A DNA stretch of 19,897 nt from the NCBI GenBank assembly GCA_964545205.1, contig CAZJFH010000084.1, positions 1-19,897 of the forward strand. The letters run 5' to 3'. The notes beneath the pieces are model-generated. The model made no database searches, was not told where the DNA came from, and saw only the letters and a program-made list of their open reading frames with translations. Shown one piece after another: positions 7,385 through 14,377 of the stretch. The position numbers and the translations under genes were made by a program. Numbering within the stretch: position 1 is the first letter of the stretch; each line of letters opens with the position of its first letter. Source of the DNA: CAZJFH01 sp964545205. GTDB taxonomy: Bacteria; Pseudomonadota; Alphaproteobacteria; Rhodospirillales; Magnetospirillaceae.

Positions 7385-7756
7385 ATGCAGAGCCAGAACC
7401 GACTTTTCGACGATCTCGCCCGCGTCGCCGGCGGCGCGCTGGGGACGCTCTCGGGCATCCGCAACGAGCTCGAGGCGCTGATGCGCCAGCAGTTCGAGCG
7501 CATCCTGACCGAGATGAACCTGGTCACCCGCGAGGAGTTCGACGCCGTCCAGGCGATGGCCGCCAAGGCGCGGACCGAGCAGGAGAGCCTGGCCGCCCGG
7601 GTCGCCGTCCTCGAGGCCGCGCTGTCGGCGCGCCGACCCGCCGCCCCGGCGGCGCCCGCCGCCGCCGCCGCCGCCGAACCCAAGCCGCGCCGCCGCCGGC
7701 CCTCGGCGCCGAAGACCGCGAAGGGCGCGGCCAAGCCGCCCAAGCCCAAGGCCTGA
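7385..7756 (+). CDS. ubiK: UbiK / BMFP-family accessory protein for ubiquinone biosynthesis
   Basis: This 123-residue protein belongs to the UbiK (YqiC, Brucella membrane fusogenic protein) family. Residues 1-80 form an amphipathic helix and coiled coil with family features: QSQNRLFDDLARVAGGALG, RNELEALMRQQFERILTEMNLVTREEFDAVQAMAAKAR. The final ~40 residues are low-complexity Ala/Pro followed by a Lys/Arg-rich tail, probably disordered and membrane- or nucleic-acid-attracted. In E. coli UbiK is needed for efficient aerobic ubiquinone synthesis as part of the Ubi complex; that role is inferred here by family. Start ATG 7385 has GGAAGGA five bases upstream. The gene stands alone; the next gene starts 186 bases later. 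Confidence 0.9.
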   Translation: MQSQNRLFDDLARVAGGALGTLSGIRNELEALMRQQFERILTEMNLVTREEFDAVQAMAAKARTEQESLAARVAVLEAALSARRPAAPAAPAAAAAAEPKPRRRRPSAPKTAKGAAKPPKPKA

Positions 7757-7942
7757 CGGCGCATCGAACGTTTTAATCCGAAATTTCGCCCTCTCCGGAA
7801 CGGGGGAGGCCTACTATGACCTTGCGTGCCCTGACTCACCTCGGTTAGCGTACCTCTTGTGCGGCGGGTTCCGACGCCGTACCACGTATTGGGTACCCGG
7901 CCCGGTCCGGGACCACCCGCCCCAGCCCAGGGAGGCGCGAGC

Positions 7943-8446
7943 ATGACGTTCTCCGTCGTGGTGAACGAAGAGCCGCCGGCAAATCCACTCGACATCGTCG
8001 AACAGTTCGTGGTTGCCAACGACTGGCCGTTCGATCGGCGCAGCGACGAGGAAATGGCCGTCGAAGTGCCCGGCCGCTGGTGCGACTACAGCCTTTACTT
8101 CGCGTGGCGCGAGGATGTCGGCGCCCTGCACCTGACCTGCGCCTTCGACATGAAGGTCCAGCCGGGCAAGCGCCAGGCCATCTACGAGCTGATGGCGCTG
8201 CTGAACGAGAAGCTGTGGATCGGCCATTTCGGCCTGTGGGCCGACGACGGCATCCCGATGTTCCGCCATTCGGTGCTGATCCGCGGCCAGGCCGGCACCT
8301 CGCCCGAGCACATCGAGGACACCGTCGACATCGCCCTGTCGGAGTGCGAGCGCTACTACCCGGCGTTCCAGTTCGTGGTGTGGGGCGGCAAGAGCCCGGG
8401 CGAGGCGATCGCCGCCTCGCTGCTCGACACCGTCGGCGAGGCCTGA
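7943..8446 (+). CDS. YbjN domain-containing protein
   Basis: This 167-residue protein resembles the YbjN domain family, which has a type III secretion chaperone-like fold. Visible features are FVVANDWPFDRRSDEEMAVEVPGRW, a strand-rich LYFAWREDVGALHLTCAFDMK, then KRQAIYELMALLNEKLWIGHFGLW and FRHSVLIRG. No catalytic motif, signal peptide or membrane segment is seen, so it is likely cytosolic. I chose ATG 7943 because GGAGG lies seven bases upstream and the family begins here; extending upstream in frame adds a Pro/Arg-rich leader. It precedes proC by 7 bases and is probably co-transcribed with it, a pairing often seen in alphaproteobacteria. Its molecular role is not established; E. coli YbjN is linked to stress and motility phenotypes. 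Confidence 0.87.
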   Translation: MTFSVVVNEEPPANPLDIVEQFVVANDWPFDRRSDEEMAVEVPGRWCDYSLYFAWREDVGALHLTCAFDMKVQPGKRQAIYELMALLNEKLWIGHFGLWADDGIPMFRHSVLIRGQAGTSPEHIEDTVDIALSECERYYPAFQFVVWGGKSPGEAIAASLLDTVGEA

Positions 8447-8453
8447 GCCGCCG

Positions 8454-9260
8454 ATGGCGCGCATTCTCCTGGTCGGCTGCGGCAAGATGGGCGGCGCCAT
8501 GCTGTCCGGCTGGCTCGACCGCGGCCTCGCGGCCGGCGACGTCGTCGCCGTCGAGCCGGCGGCGGCGGTGCGCGAGGACTGCGACGAGCGCGTCGCCGCG
8601 GTGGCCGCGCTGGACGCCGTCGCGGCCGATTTCGTGCCCGACGTCGTCGTGTTCGCGGTCAAGCCGCAGGTGATGGCCGAGGTGGTGCCGGACTACGCCC
8701 GCTTCGCCGCCGGCGGGGCGACCTTCCTGTCGATCGCCGCCGGCAAGACCATCGCCTTCTTCGAGGAACTGCTGGGCGCGCGCGCCGCGGTCGTCCGCGC
8801 CATGCCGAACACGCCGGCCGCCGTGCGCCGCGGCATCACCGTCGCCTGCGCCAACGCCCGCGTGCAGGCGCCGGCCCGCGCCCTGTGCCAGGAGCTGCTG
8901 GAAGCGGTCGGCGAGGTCGCCTGGACCGAGGACGAGGCCCTGATGGACGCGGTGACCGCCGTCTCGGGCAGCGGACCGGCCTACGTCTTCCTGCTGACCG
9001 AGTGCCTGGCCAAGGCCGGCGTCGCCGCCGGGCTGCCGCCGGCGATGGCCGAGCGGCTGGCGCGCACGACGGTCGCGGGCGCGGGCGAACTGATGCGGCT
9101 GTCGCCGCAGTCGGCCGAGGATCTGCGCCGCAACGTCACCAGCCCCGGCGGCACCACCGCCGCGGCGCTGGAGGTGCTGATGGGCGACGGGGCGCTGGAG
9201 CGCCTGATGGCCGAGGCGGTCGCCGCCGCCACCCGACGCGGACGCGAACTCGCCGGCTGA
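8454..9260 (+). CDS. proC: Pyrroline-5-carboxylate reductase
   Basis: The 268-residue enzyme reduces 1-pyrroline-5-carboxylate to L-proline using NAD(P)H, the last step of proline synthesis. The N-terminal Rossmann motif is LLVGCGKMGGAM (residues 5-16). FAVKPQ and RAMPNTPAAVRRG are classic ProC blocks. The C-terminal signature is present as AVSGSGPAYVF followed by RRNVTSPGGTTAAAL. Length is normal for the family. It starts 7 bases after the YbjN gene stop with only a weak Shine-Dalgarno, which fits translation coupled to the upstream gene. Confidence 0.96.
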   Translation: MARILLVGCGKMGGAMLSGWLDRGLAAGDVVAVEPAAAVREDCDERVAAVAALDAVAADFVPDVVVFAVKPQVMAEVVPDYARFAAGGATFLSIAAGKTIAFFEELLGARAAVVRAMPNTPAAVRRGITVACANARVQAPARALCQELLEAVGEVAWTEDEALMDAVTAVSGSGPAYVFLLTECLAKAGVAAGLPPAMAERLARTTVAGAGELMRLSPQSAEDLRRNVTSPGGTTAAALEVLMGDGALERLMAEAVAAATRRGRELAG

Positions 9261-9275
9261 TCCGCCACCGCGTGG

Positions 9276-9304
9276 TTGGCTGGCCGCCCCGGTCTTCCCA
9301 TATT
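9276..9304 (+). promoter_or_regulatory. Predicted promoter of the TetR-family gene
   Basis: A -35 element TTGGCT (9276-9281) and a -10 element CATATT (9299-9304) are 17 bases apart, four of six matches each. The -10 overlaps the left arm of the inverted repeat at 9302-9321, as expected for an autorepressed promoter. Confidence 0.4.
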
Positions 9305-9321
9305 GTCCGGATCGGGACAAT
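9302..9321. promoter_or_regulatory. Inverted repeat ATTGTCC-N6-GGACAAT, probable TetR-family operator
   Basis: Perfect 7-bp arms ATTGTCC (9302-9308) and GGACAAT (9315-9321) flank the six-base spacer GGATCG. The 20-bp length is typical of TetR-family operators. It lies 22 bases upstream of the regulator's GTG start and overlaps the predicted -10, so self-repression is the natural reading. Confidence 0.6.
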
Positions 9322-9343
9322 CAGCGAAGCGGAGGAGGCAAGC

Positions 9344-9955
9344 GTGGCCAAGAAACCCCAGGACAGTCGCCGGCAGGTCGTCGACGCCGCCCTCGACCTC
9401 GCCGCCGAGCGCGGCTGGAACCGCATCGCGCTGTCCGACATCGCCGGCCGCGCCGGCGTGCCGCTGGGCGAGCTGTATCGTCAGTATCCGTCGAAGGCCG
9501 CGATCCTCGACGCCTATGTCGACGATCTCGACCGCCGGATGGTCGAGGCCGAGGTCGATATCGAGGTCTCGACCCGCGACCGGCTGTTCGAGATCGTGAT
9601 GCGCCGCTTCGAGGCGATGACGCCGCACAAGGAGGCGATCCGGGTCATCCTGCGCGACGCCGGCGGCGACCCGCTGACCGCGCTGTGCGGGGCGCGGCGC
9701 TTCATGCGCACGGTGGCGCTGATGCTGGAGGCCGCGGGCATCAGCAGTTCCGGCCTCGGCGGCATCGCCCGCAGCGAGGGCATGGCGGCGATCTACGCCT
9801 ACGCCCTGCGCGCCTGGCTGGCCGACGACACCCCCGACATGAGCCACACCATGGCCGCGCTGGACAAGGCGCTGCGCCGCGGCGAAAGCCTCGCCGGGAT
9901 GATCTGGCGCGGCCGCGGAACCCAGGCGGGGCCTACGGAACAGCCGAGCGCCTAA
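9344..9955 (+). CDS. TetR/AcrR-family transcriptional regulator
   Basis: This 203-residue protein has an N-terminal TetR DNA-binding domain: the helix VVDAALDLAAERGWNRIALSDIAGRAGVPLGELYRQYPSKAAI spans about residues 12-54, with the recognition helix ending in the usual YRQYPSK. The C-terminal ligand/dimer domain is alpha-helical and not recognisable as a specific subgroup. Start is GTG at 9344, chosen because a strong GGAGGAGG Shine-Dalgarno sits five bases upstream and just precedes the conserved helix. A candidate operator lies directly upstream. The gene sits between proC and a phasin gene, so control of polyhydroxyalkanoate granule genes is possible, but there is no direct evidence; the 9302-9321 operator is not repeated before the phasin. 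Confidence 0.9.
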   Translation: MAKKPQDSRRQVVDAALDLAAERGWNRIALSDIAGRAGVPLGELYRQYPSKAAILDAYVDDLDRRMVEAEVDIEVSTRDRLFEIVMRRFEAMTPHKEAIRVILRDAGGDPLTALCGARRFMRTVALMLEAAGISSSGLGGIARSEGMAAIYAYALRAWLADDTPDMSHTMAALDKALRRGESLAGMIWRGRGTQAGPTEQPSA

Positions 9956-9979
9956 GCCTTTTGCAGTAGCGAAATGGGG

Positions 9980-10025
9980 TTGACCGGAAGGGCCCTGCGG
10001 CTTAGGTTATTTTGCACCGCAGCAA
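9980..10025 (+). promoter_or_regulatory. Putative phasin promoter region with TTGC-N6-GCAA element
   Basis: The 91-bp gap before the phasin holds a good -35 candidate TTGACC (9980-9985), with only a poor -10 (TAGGTT, 10003-10008) at 17-base spacing. Downstream is an interrupted palindrome TTGC-N6-GCAA (10012-10025). A similar near-palindrome, TTTTGC-AGTA-GCGAAA, lies at about 9959-9974. TGC-rich repeats are known targets of PhaR regulators at alphaproteobacterial phasin promoters; assigning these sites to PhaR is inference. Confidence 0.3.
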
Positions 10026-10046
10026 TATCCGAAACGGGGAAGCCCC

Positions 10047-10505
10047 ATGCCGACCAAGCAGGCCGACAACGTCGTCGATTTCGACATCTCGAAGTATTTC
10101 GGTGACCTGAACAAGTACGTCGCCGACTTCAAGGCGCCGGGCTTCGACTTCGACGCCCTCGCCGCCAGCCAGCGCAGGAACTACGAGGCGGTCGTCGCCG
10201 CCAACCAGCTCGCCGTCGACGCCATGCAGGCGGTGCTGAAGCGCCAGGCCGAGATCCTGCGTCATTCGGTCGAGGAGATGACCGTCGCCAGCCGCGCGCT
10301 CTCCGCCCCCGGCAGCGCCCCCGAGAAGGCGGCGAAGCAGACCGAGATGACCAAGGACGCCTTCGAGCGCGCCGTCACCAACGCGCGCGAGCTGTCCGAG
10401 ATGATCGCCAAGTCGAACACCGAGGCGCTCGATCTGCTGAACAAGCGCTTCGTCCAGAGCCTGGACGAGATGCGCGACATGCTCCTGAAGCTGAACAAGG
10501 CCTGA
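10047..10505 (+). CDS. phaP: Phasin family protein
   Basis: This 152-residue protein matches the phasin family that coats polyhydroxyalkanoate granules. It is helix-rich throughout, with no signal peptide or membrane span. Family features include FDISKYFGDLNKYVADFKAPGFDFDALAASQRRNYEAVVAANQLA near the N-terminus, then a coiled-coil central part with AMQAVLKRQAEILR, and a C-terminal amphipathic helix ending near LNKA. Start ATG 10047 has a GGGGA-type Shine-Dalgarno close upstream. A strong intrinsic terminator follows, so the gene is probably its own transcript. No PHA synthase is in the window. The symbol is given by family and could be one of several phasin paralogues. Confidence 0.88.
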   Translation: MPTKQADNVVDFDISKYFGDLNKYVADFKAPGFDFDALAASQRRNYEAVVAANQLAVDAMQAVLKRQAEILRHSVEEMTVASRALSAPGSAPEKAAKQTEMTKDAFERAVTNARELSEMIAKSNTEALDLLNKRFVQSLDEMRDMLLKLNKA

Positions 10506-10526
10506 GCCTCGTTCGTGTGCACCGGG

Positions 10527-10557
10527 ACGGCCGCCCTGGCGACGGGGCGGCCGTTTT
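10527..10557 (+). terminator. Rho-independent terminator after the phasin gene
   Basis: A perfect 10-bp stem ACGGCCGCCC (10527-10536) and GGGCGGCCGT (10545-10554) encloses an 8-base loop. The final T of the stem starts a four-T run (10554-10557). The T-run follows only on the plus strand, so it mainly ends phasin transcription, just before the convergent site-2 protease gene. Confidence 0.88.
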
Positions 10558-10570
10558 CGTTCGTCCCGGC

Positions 10571-11719
10571 TCATCCCGATCCGCCGCCGAGGCGGCGGCG
10601 CAGCGCCAGCACGTTGAGAAGCCGCGTCAGGCGCACCAGCCCGACCAGCGCCCCGTCCTCGACCACCAGCAGATGGCGGCGGCCGGTGCGGCGCATGCGG
10701 GCGTGGGCCAGGCCGGCGGTGGCGTCGGCGGTGATCGTCGCCTCTTCGGGGCAGGGCTCCATCACCTCGCGCACGCTGCGGCGCGGCCAGGTCTCGGCCG
10801 GCAGCTCGCGCAGGCGCGCGTGCCGCACCCGCCCGACCAGCCGGCCGTCCTCGACCACCGGCAGGCTGGCGAGGCCGTAGGGCTCGAAATAGTCGGCGGC
10901 CAGCCGCTCGACGGTGATCTGCGGCGGCACCGCCAGCGGCTCGGATTCCATGAACTGGCCGACGCGGGCGCCGCGGAAGGCGGCGCGCTGGAGCTGCTGG
11001 GCGACGGAGGCCCGGGCGGCGGCGCGCACGAACAGCCCGATCAGGATCCACCAGGCGCCGCCGAGCAGGTGGCCGGCGACGATCTGCCACAGCCCCGCCG
11101 CCATCAGCGCCAGGGCGAGCGCGCCGCCGGCCCTGCCGGCGACGCGGGTCGCCCACAGGATGTCGCCGCGCCAGCTCCACAGCACCGCGCGCAGCACGCG
11201 ACCGCCGTCGAGCGGGAAGGCCGGCACCAGGTTGAAGGCGACCAGCAGCCCGTTGATCAGCGCGAGATAGGACAGGATCGGCGCCGCCAGCGCCGCCTCG
11301 GGCGGCAGCAGGCCGGGATGGAGCGCCAGCCACGCCGCGCCCCAGCACAGCAGCGCCAGCGCCAGGCTCATCGCCGGTCCGGCGATCGCCATCAGCGCCT
11401 CGCCGCGCGGGCTGCTGGGCTCGTCGTCCATCTCGGCGACGCCGCCGAACAGGAACAGCGTGATGCCGCGGATCGGCATGTCGTAGCGCCGCGCCACCAG
11501 GGCGTGCGCCAGTTCGTGGGCGACGATGGACGCCGCCAGCCCGAGAAAGCCGGCGAGCCCCATCGACCAGTACGCCGCCGCCGGCAGTCCCGGCGCCAGG
11601 TGCGGGAAATAGCCGACCGCCAGGCCCCAGACGATCAGCACCGCCAGCACCAGCCAGCTCAGGTCGATGCTGACCTTGAAGGAGAACACCTCGAACAGGC
11701 GGATGCGGCGGCCGAACAT
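10571..11719 (-). CDS. Site-2 protease family (M50) membrane metalloprotease with two CBS domains
   Basis: The 382-residue product is a membrane protein with about six hydrophobic segments in its first 220 residues. It carries the zinc-protease motif HELAH (His68-Glu69-His72) inside a hydrophobic helix and the second metal-ligand motif PLDGGR (Asp171), both diagnostic of M50 site-2 proteases. Residues ~225-375 form a pair of CBS domains (SLPVVEDGRLVGRV and HLLVVEDGALVGLV), which often bind adenine nucleotides and gate activity. Start ATG 11717-11719 has GGAGA upstream. It lies 62 bases after the histidine kinase on the same strand, with a hairpin in the gap, and is likely the last gene of that operon. 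Its substrate is unknown; a link to envelope stress or to the kinase is inference. Confidence 0.92.
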   Translation of the reverse strand: MFGRRIRLFEVFSFKVSIDLSWLVLAVLIVWGLAVGYFPHLAPGLPAAAYWSMGLAGFLGLAASIVAHELAHALVARRYDMPIRGITLFLFGGVAEMDDEPSSPRGEALMAIAGPAMSLALALLCWGAAWLALHPGLLPPEAALAAPILSYLALINGLLVAFNLVPAFPLDGGRVLRAVLWSWRGDILWATRVAGRAGGALALALMAAGLWQIVAGHLLGGAWWILIGLFVRAAARASVAQQLQRAAFRGARVGQFMESEPLAVPPQITVERLAADYFEPYGLASLPVVEDGRLVGRVRHARLRELPAETWPRRSVREVMEPCPEEATITADATAGLAHARMRRTGRRHLLVVEDGALVGLVRLTRLLNVLALRRRLGGGSG

Positions 11720-11731
11720 GCTGTCTCCGTT

Positions 11732-11763
11732 CCGGGGCGACGTCCTTGGACGTGTGCCCCCGG
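11732..11763 (-). other. Intercistronic hairpin between histidine kinase and site-2 protease
   Basis: Nested inverted repeats CCGGGG...CCCCGG (11732-11737 with 11758-11763) and ACGTCC-TT-GGACGT (11740-11753) would fold into a two-part hairpin in the minus-strand mRNA, ending 12 bases before the protease start. No U-tract follows, so it is not a standard terminator. It may be an attenuator, an RNase processing site or a stability element. Confidence 0.45.
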
Positions 11764-11781
11764 CGCGGCGCTTTCAATCGC

Positions 11782-13098
11782 TCAAAGGGGAAGCCGGATC
11801 CGCACCCTGAGGCCGCCCATCGGCGAATCCTCGAGCATGATGTCGCCGCCGTTGCCGCGCACCACGTCGCGGGCGATCGTCAGGCCGAGGCCGACGCCGC
11901 CGGTGGTCGGGTTGCGCGAGCTGTCGAGCCGGAAGAAGGCCTTGAACACGTCCTCGCGCTTGTCGAAGGGGATGCCGGGGCCGTCGTCGTCGACGAGGAT
12001 CTCGACCGAGTGGTCGCGGTGGCCGGCCCGCACCGAGACGTGGCGGGCGTGGCGCACCGCGTTGCCCAGCAGGTTCGACAGGCAGCGGTCGAAGGCGTGC
12101 GGACGCAGCGGCAGCCGCAGTTCCTCCTCGCAATGCAGGTCGATCGAGGCGCGGCCGTCGCGGCGGAAACGCCCGACCACGTCCTCGAGCAGCGCCACCA
12201 GGTCGGTCTCGTGCATCTTCTCCGAGCCCTCGCCGCGGGCGAAGGCCAGATAGCCCTCGATCATCCGCTCCATCTCGGCGACGTCCTCGCGCAGCTCGGC
12301 GATGCCGTCGGCGTCGCCCATCATCGCGAGCTGCAGCTTCATGCGGGTGATCGGGGTGCGCAGGTCGTGCGAGACGCCGGCCAGCATCTCGGTGCGCTGG
12401 GCGATCTGGCGGCGGATGCGCTCGCGCATCAGGTTGAAGGCGATGGCCGCCTGGCGGACCTCGGCGGCGCCTTCCGGCTTGAAGTCGGGAATCTCGCGGC
12501 CCTTGCCGAAGCGGTCGGCGGCGGCGGCGAGGCGGCGCACCGAGCGCACCTGGTTGCGCATGAACAGGATGGCGACGCCGAACAACAGCATCGACGAGCC
12601 GACCATCCACAGCGTGAACACGTAGGTCGACGACGAATCGACCCGCTTGCGTGACGTCGTCAGGTGGACGACGCCGTCCGGCGTCTGCACGCTGACGCGG
12701 ATGTCGTCGTTCTCGACGCCGCCGCCGAGCTCGAGGTGGAAGGGCAGGTCGAGCGCCCGGGCGAGGTTTTCGCGCAGCTCGCGTTCGAGAAAGCTGTTCT
12801 CGCGCGGCGGCGGCTCGGCCGGCAGCGCGGCGCCGGGCTCCATCCGCAGCCGCAGGCCCATGCGCGCCGCCGCGCCGTGCAGGTTGGCGGCGCGCGCCTC
12901 GCCGGTCGCCATGTCCAGCAGCACCGCCACGTCGCCGACGAACACCGAGACCAGCCGGCTGGAGATGCGGTCCCAGTGGTTCTCCCAGAACACGACCGCG
13001 ACGATGAGCTGCAGCAGCACCAGCGGCGCGACGATGATGAGGATCGACCGGCCGAGCAGGCCGCGCGGAAGGACCGTCTTGATCATCCGGGCGACCAT
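11782..13098 (-). CDS. EnvZ-type sensor histidine kinase
   Basis: This 438-residue inner-membrane kinase has TM1 (~17-38), a periplasmic sensor of about 120 residues, TM2 (~158-180), a HAMP linker (~181-233), the H-box with phosphoacceptor His244 (SHDLRTPITRMKLQ) and a HATPase_c domain. The HATPase_c domain has an N-box (NLLGNAVRHA), a G1 box (DDDGPGIP) and a G2 box (GVGLGL). The architecture matches EnvZ and its alphaproteobacterial relatives. The periplasmic part is Arg/Glu-rich and gives no clue to the signal. It begins 6 bases after its response-regulator gene, so the two form a cognate pair. Start ATG 13096-13098 is used; an in-frame ATG four codons later (MIKTVLP) is an alternative. Confidence 0.93.
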   Translation of the reverse strand: MVARMIKTVLPRGLLGRSILIIVAPLVLLQLIVAVVFWENHWDRISSRLVSVFVGDVAVLLDMATGEARAANLHGAAARMGLRLRMEPGAALPAEPPPRENSFLERELRENLARALDLPFHLELGGGVENDDIRVSVQTPDGVVHLTTSRKRVDSSSTYVFTLWMVGSSMLLFGVAILFMRNQVRSVRRLAAAADRFGKGREIPDFKPEGAAEVRQAAIAFNLMRERIRRQIAQRTEMLAGVSHDLRTPITRMKLQLAMMGDADGIAELREDVAEMERMIEGYLAFARGEGSEKMHETDLVALLEDVVGRFRRDGRASIDLHCEEELRLPLRPHAFDRCLSNLLGNAVRHARHVSVRAGHRDHSVEILVDDDGPGIPFDKREDVFKAFFRLDSSRNPTTGGVGLGLTIARDVVRGNGGDIMLEDSPMGGLRVRIRLPL

Positions 13099-13104
13099 CG
13101 CCGC

Positions 13105-13794
13105 TCAGTCCGGCCGCAAGGTGTAGCCGCTGCCGCGCACCGTCTGCAGATAGCGCGGCATGCGCGGATCGTCCTCGAGCTTCTTGCGCAGGCGCGTCAC
13201 CTGGACGTCGACCGTGCGCGGATTGGCGCCGCTGCCCAGGCGCTGGCTGAGCTCGTCGCGGGTGAAGGTGCGGCCGGGGCTCTCGCTGAGGATGGCCAGC
13301 AGCGCCGATTCCGCCGAGGTCAGGTGGACGAGCTCGTCGCCGCGCCGCAGCTCGCGCCGCTGCACGTCCCAGACGAACGGCCCCAGCACCACCTCGTCCG
13401 GCGGCCCGGTCTCGTCGGCGGCGCGCGGCACCCGCCGCAGGATCGAGCCGATGCGCAGCAGCAGCTCGCGCGGCTCGAACGGCTTGGGCAGGTAGTCGTC
13501 GGCGCCGGATTCGAAGCCGGCGATGCGGTGCTCGGGCTCGCCCATCGCGGTCAGCATCAGCACCGGCACGGAATCGGCCTGGCGCAAAGCCCGCGCGAAA
13601 TCGAGGCCGCTCTCGCCCGGCATCATGACGTCGAGCACGATCAGGTCGAAGGCGATGCCGGCCAGCCGCTGGCGCGCCTCGCCGGCGTCGCCGGCGGTGG
13701 TGACGGCGTAGCCGTTGTCGGACAGGTACTTGCGCAGCAGCTCGCGCAGCCTGTTGTCGTCGTCGACGACCAGGATGTGCGAGCGCTCGCTCAT
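13105..13794 (-). CDS. OmpR/PhoB-type response regulator
   Basis: The 229-residue protein joins a receiver domain (residues 5-120) to a C-terminal winged-helix DNA-binding domain (about 135-227). Receiver landmarks are the acidic pocket VVDDDN (9-14), phosphoacceptor Asp55 in LIVLDVMMPGESG, Thr82 in MLTA and Lys104 in YLPKPFEPREL. The DNA-binding half has LTSAESALLAILSESPGRTFTRDELSQRL and ends with VRGSGYTL, typical of OmpR-family regulators. Its ATG overlaps the MarR stop (ATGA at 13791-13794) and the kinase gene follows after 6 bases, so all three are translated from one mRNA. Its targets cannot be inferred; OmpR-like similarity points to envelope or osmotic control. Confidence 0.95.
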   Translation of the reverse strand: MSERSHILVVDDDNRLRELLRKYLSDNGYAVTTAGDAGEARQRLAGIAFDLIVLDVMMPGESGLDFARALRQADSVPVLMLTAMGEPEHRIAGFESGADDYLPKPFEPRELLLRIGSILRRVPRAADETGPPDEVVLGPFVWDVQRRELRRGDELVHLTSAESALLAILSESPGRTFTRDELSQRLGSGANPRTVDVQVTRLRKKLEDDPRMPRYLQTVRGSGYTLRPD

Positions 13795-14300
13795 CGGGCC
13801 GCCAGCCGGCGCGACGGGCCCCGGCTCGGGAAGCGCGTGCGGTCGGGCTCGTCGATCATGCCCAGCATCACCTTGCGGAAGCCCTCGACCGCCTCGGCGC
13901 CGGCGTCGCGGTAGGCGGCGGCGATGCGGGTCCGCTGCTTCTCGGTGAGCTGGCGTTCGAGCTCGGTGCCCTTGGCGGTCAGCTCCAGCAGCCGCTGGCG
14001 GCGGTCGCGCTCGCCCGGGCGCTGGGTGATGAAGCCCTCGCGCACCAACTGCCCGAGCACCCGCGACAAACTCTGTTTGGTGATCTGCAGGATGCCCAGC
14101 AGCTCCGAGACGGTGATGCCGGGATGGCGGCCGACGAAATAGATCACCCGGTGATGCGCGCGCCCGAACCCGTAGGCGGCCAGCAGCGCGTCGGGCTCGG
14201 CCGTGAAGTCGCGATAGGCGAAGAACAGCAGCTCGATTCCCTGCCGCAACTCCTCCTCGCGGAGGAAAAGGGGATTCACCGCTGATTTTACGTCAGTCAT
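13791..14300 (-). CDS. MarR-family transcriptional regulator
   Basis: This 169-residue winged-helix regulator has the MarR core at about residues 20-140. HHRVIYFVGRHPGITVSELLGIL leads into the recognition region ITKQSLSRVLGQLVREGFITQ. The wing ERDRRQRLLELTAKG carries the conserved D-x-R pattern. The Arg-rich tail (FPSRGPSRRLAAR) is probably disordered. I chose ATG 14298-14300 by family length. A longer in-frame start (TTG at 14336) adds 12 residues from the control region and is less likely, though no strong Shine-Dalgarno marks either. It is divergent from ilvE and first in an operon with the two-component pair, so it probably regulates that operon, ilvE, or both. Confidence 0.9.
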   Translation of the reverse strand: MTDVKSAVNPLFLREEELRQGIELLFFAYRDFTAEPDALLAAYGFGRAHHRVIYFVGRHPGITVSELLGILQITKQSLSRVLGQLVREGFITQRPGERDRRQRLLELTAKGTELERQLTEKQRTRIAAAYRDAGAEAVEGFRKVMLGMIDEPDRTRFPSRGPSRRLAAR

Positions 14301-14320
14301 GTTGACATATATGCCTTCAA

Positions 14321-14353
14321 ATGTTACGCCATGCAACGGCCTTTCCGTAACAT
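14321..14353. promoter_or_regulatory. Long inverted repeat ATGTTACG-N17-CGTAACAT in the MarR/ilvE divergent region
   Basis: Two perfect 8-bp arms (14321-14328 and 14346-14353) are separated by 17 bases in the 77-bp gap between the divergent marR and ilvE genes. Arm centres are 25 bp apart, about two and a half helical turns. A perfect TTGACA (14302-14307) facing ilvE lies beside the left arm, but I see no good -10 at 17-base spacing. A minus-strand candidate TTGCAT-N17-CATATA (14336 down to 14308) faces marR and overlaps the left arm. A regulator binding here could control both directions. Confidence 0.5.
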
Positions 14354-14377
14354 CCGAGCTGATCTGGACGACGCGCC

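Noticed and set aside
7788..7810. Hairpin GCCCTCTCC...GGGGGAGGC after ubiK as a terminator
   Set aside because: The stem has a mismatch and two G-U pairs and no T-run follows, so I do not call it a terminator.
7757..7942. Possible RNA gene or small ORF in the longest intergenic gap
   Set aside because: No tRNA-like cloverleaf, no RBS-preceded ORF other than the YbjN gene, and no convincing promoter with good spacing were found.
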